Notes: generated by a model from the letters alone, not told the origin. DNA of 52,234 nt from an uncultured Gammaproteobacteria bacterium (GCA_913047325.1 CAJWTP010000005.1:1-52234); one strand, 5' to 3'; shown: positions 18,688 through 28,031, numbered from the stretch's first letter. A program made the numbers and translations.

Positions 18688-19460
18688 GCGAATTCCCATT
18701 GTTGAAAGTGCGCAATATAGAAACGTTCTATGGCCCGGTAATGGCGGTCCGTGGGATAAGCCTCGATGTTCACGAGGGACAAATCGTTAGTATTTTGGGA
18801 GGAAATGGTGCCGGAAAAACCACAATCCTGAAAACTATCTGTGGCGCGCTGGAGCCGCAAAAAGGCACGGTGGTATTTTCTGGCCAAGACATTACCGCCT
18901 GGCAGCCGGACAAGACCGCCAAGCAAGGCATGGGCCACGTACCTGAAGGGAGGGAAGTGTTTCCGTTTCTAACGGTCAAGGAAAACCTGGAAATGGGTGC
19001 CTTCAGCCGTAAAGGAAAAAACGAGATCGATGCCGATTTGGATATGGTTTTCCATTATTTTCCGGACCTAAAGAATAAGATCGATTTGCAGGCCGTGCTT
19101 CTGTCCGGTGGGCAGCAGCAAATGCTGGCCATGGGAAGAGCGCTAATGATGAAACCGCAAATCCTGCTTTTGGACGAGCCATCCCTTGGCCTGTCGCCGT
19201 TGCTGGTCAGTGAAATTTTTGACATTATCTGCCGCCTCAACTCCGAACAAGGCGTCACCATGCTTCTGGTGGAGCAAAATGCACACATGGCCTTGAAGGT
19301 GTCTCACGCTGGCTACGTGATTGAAGTGGGACGGATCGTTTTTGACGGAGACCGTGACGCCCTGTTGAACAACCCTGACATTCAGGAGTTCTATTTAGGG
19401 AAAAAGCAAGCCATCGGTCGGGAAAAGCGGCGCTGGAAACAGCGCAAAACCTGGAGATAG
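18684..19460 (+). CDS. livF: LivF-type ABC transporter ATPase
   Basis: 258 residues. Walker A GGNGAGKTT, signature LSGGQQQMLAMGRAL, Walker B LLLDEPSLGLSP, and the LivF-typical GHVPEGREVFPFLTVKENL. ATGA overlap with livG. A short basic tail (GREKRRWKQRKTWR) extends beyond the usual end. Confidence 0.94.
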   Translation: MSEFPLLKVRNIETFYGPVMAVRGISLDVHEGQIVSILGGNGAGKTTILKTICGALEPQKGTVVFSGQDITAWQPDKTAKQGMGHVPEGREVFPFLTVKENLEMGAFSRKGKNEIDADLDMVFHYFPDLKNKIDLQAVLLSGGQQQMLAMGRALMMKPQILLLDEPSLGLSPLLVSEIFDIICRLNSEQGVTMLLVEQNAHMALKVSHAGYVIEVGRIVFDGDRDALLNNPDIQEFYLGKKQAIGREKRRWKQRKTWR

Positions 19461-19463
19461 AGG

Positions 19464-21290
19464 ATGAGCACTGAAGATATCATCAGCCTTGACAATCAAA
19501 CTTCGATTCCAGCATTGTTCCGCTTTAGGGCACAAACGCTGAAGAACAAAGTCGCCATGCGCGAGAAGCATTTCGGCATCTGGCGGACGTTTTCCTGGAC
19601 TCAGTATTATGCGGATAGCGCCCGCATAGGCAAGGCCATGATGGCGCTGGGGCTGGAGTCTGGCCAAACCGTCTCGATACTCGCCGACCCATGCAAGGAG
19701 TGGCTGTTTTTCGATCTCGCCGCCCAGTGCATTGGCTGTGTTTCCTGCGGCATCTATGCGACCGATTCGGCGCCCCAAATCCTTCATATTTGTAAAGACA
19801 GCGATACGACGCTGCTGATGGTCGAGAACGAAGAGCAGCTTGACAAGTATCTGGCGGTGGAAAAGCAGCTGCCCAATATCCATACAGTGGTCGTTCTGGA
19901 TTCCACCGGACTGGCCGATCTGGATCACTCCAAAGTAATCATGCTGGAGCAATTCTACCGCTTGGGCGATGAGGCCGACGATGACCTCGAGTCAGAATGG
20001 AATAGGCGGATTGACAGCGCAGAGCCTAACGATACCGCGATTTTGGTTTACACCTCAGGTACGACCGGCGCTCCAAAAGGGGCGATGCTCAGCCATAGAA
20101 ACATTATCTTTATAGCGCATGCCTTTCATGAGTTTTACCCAATCACGGCCGAAGACGACTCGGTTGTCTACCTGCCGCTGTGCCACGTTACCGAGCGACT
20201 GCTATCGGTTTTCCTGCCTTTGGCGCGCTGTTCAACGGTCAACTTCATCGAGGGTCAGGACACCGCATTCGAGAATATTACCGAAGTTTCGCCAACCTAC
20301 TTCCTGGGAGTTCCCAGAATCTGGGAAAAAATGTATTCATCCATCACATTGCGGATGAAGGATGCAACATGGTTTGGTAGAAAAGCCCTGCAATTGGCCC
20401 TGTCCGTCGGCTCCAGGACCGCTGATTTTGAGGACAAGGGCCTGTCCGTTCCGGCGCATGTCCGCCTGATGCACAGAGCTGCAGACCTTCTTGTCCTTAA
20501 CAACATCAAGGTTCTGTTGGGCCTGGACCGCGTCCGCATCGGCCTGACCGGCGCCGCGCCCATCTCGCCGGACTTGATCGAGTGGTTTCGCGCTTTGGGG
20601 GTACCCCTGTACGAGGCGTTCGGTCAAACTGAAAATATAGCTTTTGCATGCGGCAACTATCGCGGCCAGGTTCGCCTTGGTACGGTCGGTAAACCGCCGC
20701 CTGGAGTAGAGCTGAAAACCGCCGAAGACGGCGAGCTGCTGATCAGGGGGCCCTTGGTGTTTAAGGGGTATTACAAGCAAGCGCTTAAAACCGCTGAGAC
20801 AATCGTCGATGGCTGGCTGTACACCGGCGACATAGCACAGATCGATGCCGATGGGTTCGTCAAGATTGTGGATAGGAAGAAGGACATCATTATCACCTCC
20901 GGCGGCAAAAACATCAGTCCCTCGGAGATTGAAAACCAGCTGAAATTCTCGCCCTATGTGACCGATGCAGTGGTGATCGGCGATAGACGGAAATACCTAA
21001 GTTGTCTTGTGATGATCGACAACGAGACAGTGAGCCAGTTTGCCCAGGAAAACAATGTCCCGTTCTCTGATTTCAAAAGTCTTTGCTCGACAGCTGAGGT
21101 GCAGGCACTCATTAAAAGTGAAATTGAACGGATCAATCTGTCTTTGGCCCAAGCCGAAACTCTGAAAAAATTCAGGCTGATCGACAAACAGCTGACGGTT
21201 GAAGATGACGAATTTACAGCGAGCATGAAGTTAAAACGCAACGTTGTGAATGAAAAGTACGCTGATTTGATTGATCAGATGTACTCTTAA
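19464..21290 (+). CDS. AMP-dependent acyl-CoA synthetase (long-chain type)
   Basis: 608 residues, adenylate-forming enzyme that activates a carboxylic acid to its CoA thioester. The P-loop YTSGTTGAPKG lies at 196-206, EAFGQTEN and the ATP-binding YTGDIAQID follow, and the C-terminal VDRKKDIIITSGGKNISPSEIEN is intact. It begins three bases after livF, so import and CoA activation are probably coupled, suggesting the transporter brings in a carboxylate rather than a plain amino acid (inference). Its length and motifs match FadD15-type enzymes. Confidence 0.9.
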   Translation: MSTEDIISLDNQTSIPALFRFRAQTLKNKVAMREKHFGIWRTFSWTQYYADSARIGKAMMALGLESGQTVSILADPCKEWLFFDLAAQCIGCVSCGIYATDSAPQILHICKDSDTTLLMVENEEQLDKYLAVEKQLPNIHTVVVLDSTGLADLDHSKVIMLEQFYRLGDEADDDLESEWNRRIDSAEPNDTAILVYTSGTTGAPKGAMLSHRNIIFIAHAFHEFYPITAEDDSVVYLPLCHVTERLLSVFLPLARCSTVNFIEGQDTAFENITEVSPTYFLGVPRIWEKMYSSITLRMKDATWFGRKALQLALSVGSRTADFEDKGLSVPAHVRLMHRAADLLVLNNIKVLLGLDRVRIGLTGAAPISPDLIEWFRALGVPLYEAFGQTENIAFACGNYRGQVRLGTVGKPPPGVELKTAEDGELLIRGPLVFKGYYKQALKTAETIVDGWLYTGDIAQIDADGFVKIVDRKKDIIITSGGKNISPSEIENQLKFSPYVTDAVVIGDRRKYLSCLVMIDNETVSQFAQENNVPFSDFKSLCSTAEVQALIKSEIERINLSLAQAETLKKFRLIDKQLTVEDDEFTASMKLKRNVVNEKYADLIDQMYS

Positions 21291-21313
21291 GGACTGCAGA
21301 TCATTCCGCATAT

Positions 21314-21342
21314 TTGTGCAAGTGGCAAGAAGCAGGTATAGT
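21314..21342 (+). promoter_or_regulatory. Putative promoter of the livK-type gene
   Basis: TTGTGC (21314-21319), a 17-base spacer and TATAGT (21337-21342) lie about 50 bases before the ATG. This would let the binding protein be made in excess over the transporter. Confidence 0.5.
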
Positions 21343-21393
21343 GATAATAACAAAGGAGTAATTATTTAATAATATATATAAGGGGTAAAAACT

Positions 21394-22551
21394 ATGAATA
21401 GACTAAATAGAATCACGGCAGGATTGGCCTGCCTAGTCTTGAGCGCTGGAGTTATGGCTCAAGGGGTAACCGACGATGAAGTCGTGCTTGGAACATCGAC
21501 CGCGCTGAGTGGCCCGGCGGCGCTTTGGGGCGTTGCGGCAAGCCAGGCGGCACAGATCCGTTTCGACATGGTAAATGAAAGTGGCGGTGTGCACGGGAGA
21601 CAGATACGTGTTGTCCTGGAAGATCACCAATATCAGGTGCCAGTCCACGTCAAGGCGATGAACAAATTGTTGAATCTTGACAAGGTGTTCGCTACATTCA
21701 ACGTACTCGGCACGCCAATGAATCTAGCGACAGCAGAAACCCAGTTCGCCAAGAACGTGCCTCTGCTGTTCCCGATGACAACCGCACAATCGGTGCAGGA
21801 ACCTGAACACGACCTTAAGCTCACCTTCGGCTCAAGCTATTACGATCAAATCAGATTTGCAGTCGGTCATTTTCTTGCAACGGGAAGGACATCAGTATGC
21901 GTGATGTATCAGGACACTGACTATGGCGCTGAAGTGCTAGAAGCGGCAACAGATGAAGTAGCAGAACACAGCGGTGTGAGCTTGGTTTCTAGCGTTGGCC
22001 ATAAGCCAACCGACACCGAATTCGTCGGTGCAATGGTAGGCTTTAAAGGCGCAGGCTGCGACCTGATCGTGTTCGGTACAATTATTCGTGACACGATTAC
22101 AGGCTATGCCACTGCCCGCAAACTAGGCATTACCGCGGATGTGGTTGTTACACAAGCCGGCTTTGACACCATGGTAGCAGCTTTCCCAGGCGGCATAACG
22201 GAGGGATTGTACGCCGCAAGCGTGGGCGAGGCTGTCTACTGTGACAGCGCTCCGGCAAGCGCACAGGCATTTTGTGATGCCTATAAAGCGAAGCACGGCA
22301 GTGATCCAGGCGTCTCGGGTCAATTGGGCTACACTGCAGCTGATCTAGTAGTGGCCGGACTTGAGAATGCTGGCGCAGACCTGACTGTCGACTCGTTAAT
22401 GGACGGCCTAGAGGCAATCAGTAGCCATCAAGATACTTTTGGCAGAATAGCCTGGAGCTATCGCGCCGACGACCATAAAGGGACACAAGTGGTTGTCCTG
22501 AGTCAAGTTGTGGGCGGCAAGTGGGTTACATTGGGTCAAGTAACTTTCTAA
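21394..22551 (+). CDS. LivK-type periplasmic binding protein (peripla_BP_6)
   Basis: 385 residues. Signal peptide MNRLNRITAGLACLVLSAGVMA, then the type I periplasmic-binding fold beginning VTDDEVVLGTSTALSGPAALWG. It captures the ligand for the adjacent LivHMGF permease. Strong AAGGGG ribosome site. Placed last, after the ligase gene, with its own promoter and followed by a terminator. Confidence 0.92.
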   Translation: MNRLNRITAGLACLVLSAGVMAQGVTDDEVVLGTSTALSGPAALWGVAASQAAQIRFDMVNESGGVHGRQIRVVLEDHQYQVPVHVKAMNKLLNLDKVFATFNVLGTPMNLATAETQFAKNVPLLFPMTTAQSVQEPEHDLKLTFGSSYYDQIRFAVGHFLATGRTSVCVMYQDTDYGAEVLEAATDEVAEHSGVSLVSSVGHKPTDTEFVGAMVGFKGAGCDLIVFGTIIRDTITGYATARKLGITADVVVTQAGFDTMVAAFPGGITEGLYAASVGEAVYCDSAPASAQAFCDAYKAKHGSDPGVSGQLGYTAADLVVAGLENAGADLTVDSLMDGLEAISSHQDTFGRIAWSYRADDHKGTQVVVLSQVVGGKWVTLGQVTF

Positions 22552-22571
22552 CTATCTAGTTTTTGATGATA

Positions 22572-22594
22572 GCGGCGCCTTCGGGCGTCGTTTT
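22572..22594. terminator. Terminator between the livK-type gene and ldhA
   Basis: GCGGCGCC (22572-22579), a TTCG loop and GGCGTCGT (22584-22591), with two G-T pairs, followed by TTTT on the plus strand. It sits between convergent genes. Confidence 0.85.
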
Positions 22595-23604
22595 CATATT
22601 GCAGGACTGTAGACAATCAGTTCATTTGGACAGTGCTCAGCATCGCTTAGTTGCGTGATATTAGTCAAAGTAGTAGACGCTATAGCGCTTAACGCTTCTT
22701 CAGTTAGGAACGCCTGATGCCCAGTAAAAATGACATTGTGGCAAGCAGATAAGCGCCTAAAGACATCATCTTGAATGATTTCATTTGACTTATCCTCAAA
22801 AAATAACTCCATTTCATTTTCATACACGTCAAGGCCGAGTGACCCTAATTGGCCAGTTTTCAGCGCTTCAATGGCATCTAGTGCATTCAACAATCCCCCG
22901 CGGCTGGTGTTAATCACCATCACGCCTGGCTTCATCCGGCTAAAGCTTTCCCTATTCAGCAGGTGATGGTTTTCACTCGTCAGTGGACAATGCAGCGAAA
23001 TTATGTCACACGTCGCAAAGATTTCTTCAAGAGGTACATATTCAACCCCCAAGTCGAGCACTACCTTATTTGGGTAGGGGTCATGTGCAAATACATGGCA
23101 TCCAAAACCAAGCAAAACCTTGATTGTCGCCAGCCCAATTCTTCCTGTTCCAATAACTCCAACGTTGCGATTCTGCATATTGAATCCCACAAGCCCAGTT
23201 AACGAAAAGTTAGCGTCTCGGGTGCGTTGATAAGCTTTGTGTATTTTTCTATTTAATGTCAGCATCAGGGCGACTGTGTGTTCCGCGACTGACTCAGGTG
23301 AATAAGAAGGGACATTGACCACCTTCAGTTTCAACTTTTTTGCCGCCTTCAGATCGACATTGTTAGAACCGGCGCAACGCATGGCAATAACCTTGGTGCC
23401 ATTTTCTGATAATTCAATCAATACCTCTTCGCTAAGTGAATCGTTCACAAACGCACAGATAACATCGAAACCATGGGCTAAGCGAATGTTCCGCAAGCAT
23501 AAACGGTAATCAAAATACTCTATCTGCAGCCCAAAGGTTTGGTTAATCCGACCAAAATGGTCGATGTCGTACTGCTTAGCACTAAAAAATCCTACTTTCA
23601 TCAA
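22594..23604 (-). CDS. ldhA: D-lactate dehydrogenase (D-2-hydroxyacid dehydrogenase), LdhA-like
   Basis: 336 residues. Reduces pyruvate to D-lactate with NADH (or the reverse). The Rossmann motif GTGRIG is at 152-157. The catalytic residues R235, E264 and H296 fall at the same numbers as in E. coli LdhA. PSYSPESVAEHTVALMLTLNRK is the LdhA-type segment. Fermentative ldhA near an FNR-linked hemN in the same window fits a facultative lifestyle. Transcribed alone; its stop abuts the terminator. Confidence 0.9.
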   Translation of the reverse strand: MMKVGFFSAKQYDIDHFGRINQTFGLQIEYFDYRLCLRNIRLAHGFDVICAFVNDSLSEEVLIELSENGTKVIAMRCAGSNNVDLKAAKKLKLKVVNVPSYSPESVAEHTVALMLTLNRKIHKAYQRTRDANFSLTGLVGFNMQNRNVGVIGTGRIGLATIKVLLGFGCHVFAHDPYPNKVVLDLGVEYVPLEEIFATCDIISLHCPLTSENHHLLNRESFSRMKPGVMVINTSRGGLLNALDAIEALKTGQLGSLGLDVYENEMELFFEDKSNEIIQDDVFRRLSACHNVIFTGHQAFLTEEALSAIASTTLTNITQLSDAEHCPNELIVYSPAI

Positions 23605-23726
23605 AGTTATCTATGCTGGGAGAAGGTCTCATTATACTTAGTATGACAATATCCTACAAAATAAAAGGTTGAATCACTGATCCGCTCTAAGTATTTATAT
23701 ACCCTCCTTCACACATCAAACGAAAT

Positions 23727-23755
23727 TTGGACTTTGGTTTAAGTTGACATATAAT
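23727..23755 (+). promoter_or_regulatory. Promoter of djlA
   Basis: TTGGAC (23727-23732), a 17-base spacer and TATAAT (23750-23755). The start would be near 23762, giving a leader of about 57 bases. Confidence 0.65.
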
Positions 23756-23818
23756 CAATGTATGAAAAAACTTTTCCTAATATAGCTTGGTTTTTTAACA
23801 AAAAATAGAGTAATAATT

Positions 23819-24598
23819 ATGAGTTGGTGGACAACAGTTTTAGGTGGGGCACTAGGTTTTATGCTTGGTGGACCGCTAGGTGCGATGCTTGGTGTGGCAT
23901 TCGCGAGTAATTTTTCTAAACGTAAGTCTAATTTTGGCGGATTTGCTAAAGATTATCGTCCGGGTGATCAGCAGCGCGTTCAAGCAGCATTTTTTAGTAG
24001 TTTATTTTCAGTTATGGGCTATATTGCCAAAGTCGATGGCAAGGTATCGAAGTCTGAAATTCTCTTAGCACAGCAAGTTATGCAACATATGCAATTATCA
24101 GACGATATGCAAAAAGTGGCAAAAGATCTGTTTAACCAAGGCAAACACAAAGATTTCAAACTAGACGAAGTGCTTGAACAGTTCCGTACTGAAAGTCATA
24201 GGCGTACACACTTAATACGCATGTTTTTAGAGATTCAAATCCAAGCCACTTATGCTGATGGCGTGTTTGACGATAAAGAACATGATGCACTTAAATATAT
24301 CGCGCAAAAACTACGCTTTCCTATTCATGAGCTAGAGAATCTGATTCAGCAATTTTCCGCTACTAGCAACAATATTAATCAACTAACAGTTAACGATGCC
24401 TACGTGATATTGGGTGCGGATAAAAGTCTAACTGATAAAGAGCTCAAACGAACCTATCGCCGATTGTTAGCTCAGCATCATCCAGATAAATTAGTTGCCA
24501 AAGGCTTGCCAGAGGAGATAACAAAAATAGCCAATGAAAAAACCCAAGAAATCATTAGTGCTTATGAGCTCATTAAAAAGCACCGTGGCATGCGCTAA
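23819..24598 (+). CDS. djlA: Membrane-anchored DnaJ-like co-chaperone DjlA
   Basis: 259 residues. A glycine-rich N-terminal membrane segment (WWTTVLGGALGFMLGGPLGAML) is followed by a TerB-like helical domain (about 55-175) and a C-terminal J domain with HPD at 221-223, which stimulates DnaK. This order is diagnostic of DjlA. Convergent with rutR. Confidence 0.93.
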   Translation: MSWWTTVLGGALGFMLGGPLGAMLGVAFASNFSKRKSNFGGFAKDYRPGDQQRVQAAFFSSLFSVMGYIAKVDGKVSKSEILLAQQVMQHMQLSDDMQKVAKDLFNQGKHKDFKLDEVLEQFRTESHRRTHLIRMFLEIQIQATYADGVFDDKEHDALKYIAQKLRFPIHELENLIQQFSATSNNINQLTVNDAYVILGADKSLTDKELKRTYRRLLAQHHPDKLVAKGLPEEITKIANEKTQEIISAYELIKKHRGMR

Positions 24599-24622
24599 TT
24601 AAGGTGCAATCCTCCTTACCTT

Positions 24623-24641
24623 ATTTGTTTACTTACCGCTT
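24623..24641. repeat. 19-bp copy of an internal aminotransferase segment
   Basis: An exact 19-base match to 37123-37141, inside the beta-alanine aminotransferase gene and in the same orientation. It lies directly downstream of the rutR stop and abuts the duplicated rutR tail. It looks like a trace of a rearrangement. Confidence 0.6.
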
Positions 24642-24693
24642 AACTAAGGATTTAAGCCAACACTGCGTAAAACTAGATCTATAACTTGTTGTT
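24640..24693. repeat. rutR 3' end, copy 1 of a 54-bp direct repeat
   Basis: Matches 37352-37405 at 53 of 54 positions (mismatch 24677/37389). This copy is the genuine end of rutR, encoding QQVIDLVLRSVGLNP and the stop. Confidence 0.9.
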
Positions 24694-25303
24694 TTTTTTC
24701 TTCAAACTCCGCATCTGTTAGCCTTTTACCATTATTTAATATCTTCACTTGATATTCAAAATCAGCATAATGTTGTGTGGTGGCCCAAATCATATATAAC
24801 AAGGTATGGGCATCACCCACATTAACAATTTTCTTTAGTTCAATCCATGTATTTATTGAGTTAACACAAGTATCAACCCATTTTTTTAACCTTGATGATA
24901 GTATTTCTTCCATTACTGGGGCGCCACTGATAATCTCATTTGCCCACACTTTTGAGCCAAATGGTCTTGTACGCGACAAATCCATTTTTGCGCCAACATA
25001 ATATCTAATTGCTTCCCGCGGTTCATCAAATGTATCAAATGTGTCAGCGGCCTTCATCCAATCAACCAATATGCTTTCCAAGACATATCTATACAGATTT
25101 AATTTAGTATGAAAATAATAATGAATGTTGGATTTAGGGAGTATTGCCATATCTGCAATTTGTTTGGTGGTCGCACCTTTAAGACCATGCTTTGCAAATA
25201 CTTTTTCTGCTGCAATTAAAATAATAAGTTCGTTTTCTTCACGAATTTTCTCTTTACTTCGAGAGCTACTTCTGGCTTTTGCTGCAACCATTACATTACC
25301 CAT
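24644..25303 (-). CDS. rutR: TetR-family pyrimidine regulator RutR
   Basis: 219 residues. An N-terminal helix-turn-helix (FAKHGLKGATTKQIADMAILPKSNIHYYF) and the RutR-type ligand domain (FGSKVWANEIISGAPVMEEIL). RutR represses or activates pyrimidine genes and releases DNA on binding uracil or thymine. A good RutR operator lies before preT. GGAGA precedes the ATG at 25303. It is the last gene of the preT-preA-rutR run, 20 bases after preA. Confidence 0.92.
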   Translation of the reverse strand: MGNVMVAAKARSSSRSKEKIREENELIILIAAEKVFAKHGLKGATTKQIADMAILPKSNIHYYFHTKLNLYRYVLESILVDWMKAADTFDTFDEPREAIRYYVGAKMDLSRTRPFGSKVWANEIISGAPVMEEILSSRLKKWVDTCVNSINTWIELKKIVNVGDAHTLLYMIWATTQHYADFEYQVKILNNGKRLTDAEFEEKKQQVIDLVLRSVGLNP

Positions 25304-25323
25304 TCTATTTCTCCATTATTTTT

Positions 25324-26625
25324 TCATGAAACCTTCAATGGATTATTTGGGTGTGTTGTCCAATCAGATGCTTTTGGTGAAATTGCCTTGCCAGTTCTCG
25401 GATCAGTTCCAGAAGTCATGGCAACCATTGAGATACAATCTACCACAGGGCAAACGCTTACACAAAGATTGCATCCAACACATTCATCGTCGTTAACTGT
25501 AAATACTCTATCACCGCCATTGTTTGAATATTCAATTGCTTGATGTGAAGTATCTTCACATACAATATGACAACGCCCACACTTTATACATTTATCTTGG
25601 TCAATAACAGCTTTGTCAATGTGGTTTAAATTCAAATATTTCCAATCAGTAACTGATGGCACTGCTTTACCCACAAGCTCTTGCACTGAATTCATGCCTT
25701 TTTCATCCAAAAAGTTACTCAACCCAGTTTTCATATCTTCTATAATTTTAAAACCATAAACCATTGCAGCTGTGCACACCTGAACATTACTTGCGCCTAG
25801 GGCAATAAAATCCACTGCGTCTTTCCATGTTGTTACTCCTCCAATCCCTGAAATTGGCAAATTTTTTGTTTTTTCATTGCGCGCTATTTCTGCCACCATG
25901 TGCAATGCAATTGGTTTTACCGCCTCACCACAATAACCACCATGTGAACCCATATCTCCAGTAGTTGGGAACATTGTCAAATTGTCATAATCAACCCTCA
26001 TAATTGAATTAATGGTATTGATTAATGACACTGCATCTGCACCGCCCTCAAGGCACGCTTCAGCCGGATAAAGTACATCAGTTATATTCGGTGTAAGCTT
26101 TACAATTACAGGTGTCGTAGCATATTTTTTACACCACTCGGTTGCTTGCTTTATATATTCTGGAACTTGTCCAACTGCTGCCCCCATGCCGCGCTCAGAC
26201 ATACCATGCGGACAACCAAAATTTAATTCAAAACCATCTACGCCTGCATCTTCTATTATGGGGACAAGCTTTGCCCAAGATGCCTCATTCATTGGAAACA
26301 TAACAGATGCAACCAGAGCTCTATCTGGCCAGTCTCTTTTAACTTGACGCATTTCCTCAAGGTTAACTTGAAATGGTCGATCAGTAATTAATTCAATATT
26401 ATTAAAACCAATAACACGACGATCATTACTCATCATGGAAGTGTATCTAGGGCCATTCACATTCACTATATGTGGATCCTCACCCAAAGTTTTCCATGAA
26501 ACTCCACCCCAACCAGCTTCAAAGGCGCGATTCACATTATATGCCTTATCTGCAGGTGGTCCCGAGGCCAACCAAAAAGGATTAGGTGACTTAATTCCCA
26601 AAAAATTACTAGATAAATCTGCCAT
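25324..26625 (-). CDS. preA: Dihydropyrimidine dehydrogenase subunit PreA
   Basis: 433 residues. FMN-binding barrel subunit that reduces uracil or thymine to the 5,6-dihydro form (or the reverse). The catalytic cysteine lies in NFGC138PH, matching the SCPH motif of mammalian dihydropyrimidine dehydrogenase with Ser replaced by Gly. ERGMGAAVGQVPE and KLTPNITDV follow. Two 4Fe-4S motifs are C-terminal: CIKCGRCHIVC and CVGCNLCVSVCP. AAGGAG precedes the ATG. One base separates it from preT. Confidence 0.95.
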   Translation of the reverse strand: MADLSSNFLGIKSPNPFWLASGPPADKAYNVNRAFEAGWGGVSWKTLGEDPHIVNVNGPRYTSMMSNDRRVIGFNNIELITDRPFQVNLEEMRQVKRDWPDRALVASVMFPMNEASWAKLVPIIEDAGVDGFELNFGCPHGMSERGMGAAVGQVPEYIKQATEWCKKYATTPVIVKLTPNITDVLYPAEACLEGGADAVSLINTINSIMRVDYDNLTMFPTTGDMGSHGGYCGEAVKPIALHMVAEIARNEKTKNLPISGIGGVTTWKDAVDFIALGASNVQVCTAAMVYGFKIIEDMKTGLSNFLDEKGMNSVQELVGKAVPSVTDWKYLNLNHIDKAVIDQDKCIKCGRCHIVCEDTSHQAIEYSNNGGDRVFTVNDDECVGCNLCVSVCPVVDCISMVAMTSGTDPRTGKAISPKASDWTTHPNNPLKVS

Positions 26626-26626
26626 A

Positions 26627-27994
26627 TTATGCTCCTTGTGTTAACGTTTCGTTAATTGAAATTGCGGCCAGTTTGCCATCTTGAACTGCTGATACTGTTA
26701 AATTATTGCCATCAAGCACGCAATCTCCACCCGCCCAAACTTTAGTTAATGAAGTTTTACGATGCTCATCTACAACTATCCTTCCTTTTTTTAGTTGTAA
26801 GCTATTATTTTTAATCAAACCTTCAGTAACTAATTTTTGTCCGATTGCCTTAAAAATAACATCGGCTTTTAATGTAATATTTTCCCCGCTTGCCATTAAA
26901 CTACCATCATTTTGTGATTGCATAATATCAAACTCCATTGCAGTGACATTGCTATCAGCAGATAACAGACGTTTTGGTGACACATTGTATTGTATTTGCA
27001 CGTCATGTTTTTTTGCCAAAGCTTGCTCATATTCACTAGCCGCCATTATATTTTTACTGCGCCTATAAGCAATGGTTACTTGCTCTGCACCTAATAATTT
27101 GCTTTGAACGGCAATATCTATTGCTGTCATGCCACCCCCTATAACTACAATATTTTTTCCAACCATTAGTTCATCTTTATTGCTGGTTTGCCGCAAATTT
27201 GCAATATATTCAACTGCATCTATAACGCCTGAAATATTTTCGTTATCAAGATTTAATTGGTTTACCGTGGCTAGACCACATCCTAAAAAGACTGCGTCAT
27301 ATTGTTGTTGCAAGTCCTCAAGATTAATTTGTTTGCCTAGCTGCATTCCTGTTTTAATAGTAATACCACCTATATCTAGAATATAAGCAAGCTCTTGCTG
27401 TGCAAAATCATTGGTAGTTTTATAAGCTGCAATACCATACTCATTTAAACCACCTAATTTATCCTTTGCCTCATAAACTGTTATTTTGTGTCCCAAAACT
27501 GCCAAACGGTGTGCGCAAGATATTCCGGCAGGCCCTGCTCCAACAACAGCAATAGATTTTCCTGTATCTTCTTCTCTTGAAAATAGCTGTACGCCATTAT
27601 TTAATACTGAATCGGTTGCATAGCGTTGCAATAATCCAATTTCAACCGGTTTTTCTTCATGATCATTACGAACACATGCCTGTTGGCACAACTCCTCAGT
27701 AGGACAGTCCCGGGCGCACATGCCGCCAAAAATATTTTCAGTTAATATTTTATCTGCAGCACCTGTTAAATTATCACTCTGAATACTTTGAATAAAACCT
27801 GGAACATCAATATCTGATGGACAGGCTTTAGTGCAAGGAGCGTCATAACAAAAATAACAACGATCAGCTTCAATTAATGCCTCTATTGCAGATAGTGGCG
27901 CATGAAGATCTGTAAAATTATCTTCGATCTCTTGTTTGCTAAGGCGATGGGGCTTAATGTTCATTGCCTCATTTGTTAAATTATTATCATTCAT
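26627..27994 (-). CDS. preT: Dihydropyrimidine dehydrogenase subunit PreT
   Basis: 455 residues. NAD(P)H- and FAD-binding, iron-sulfur partner of PreA. The N-terminal cysteine-rich domain (CYFCYDAPCTKACPSDIDVP, then GGMCARDCPTEELCQQAC), the FAD site GAGPAGISCAHRL and the pyridine-nucleotide site IGGGMTAIDIA are visible. The ATG at 27994 has GGAG seven bases upstream and begins just before the conserved domain; a longer frame from 28024 would run back through the RutR operator and is unlikely. Confidence 0.94.
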   Translation of the reverse strand: MNDNNLTNEAMNIKPHRLSKQEIEDNFTDLHAPLSAIEALIEADRCYFCYDAPCTKACPSDIDVPGFIQSIQSDNLTGAADKILTENIFGGMCARDCPTEELCQQACVRNDHEEKPVEIGLLQRYATDSVLNNGVQLFSREEDTGKSIAVVGAGPAGISCAHRLAVLGHKITVYEAKDKLGGLNEYGIAAYKTTNDFAQQELAYILDIGGITIKTGMQLGKQINLEDLQQQYDAVFLGCGLATVNQLNLDNENISGVIDAVEYIANLRQTSNKDELMVGKNIVVIGGGMTAIDIAVQSKLLGAEQVTIAYRRSKNIMAASEYEQALAKKHDVQIQYNVSPKRLLSADSNVTAMEFDIMQSQNDGSLMASGENITLKADVIFKAIGQKLVTEGLIKNNSLQLKKGRIVVDEHRKTSLTKVWAGGDCVLDGNNLTVSAVQDGKLAAISINETLTQGA

Positions 27995-28017
27995 AGTTAG
28001 CTCCGAAAAAAAATATT

Positions 28018-28031
28018 TGACCATTTGGTCA
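28018..28031. promoter_or_regulatory. RutR operator before preT
   Basis: TGACCATTTGGTCA, a perfect 6-bp inverted repeat around TT, matches the RutR consensus TTGACCA-NN-TGGTCAA (the left outer T is also present). It lies 23 bases before the preT ATG. A minus-strand TATAAC (28039-28034) is just upstream, so RutR bound here would block the promoter region. Confidence 0.88.

Noticed and set aside
19395-19952. 185-codon minus-strand frame opposite the acyl-CoA ligase start
   Set aside because: Antisense to livF end and the ligase, both certain; no motif or ribosome site.
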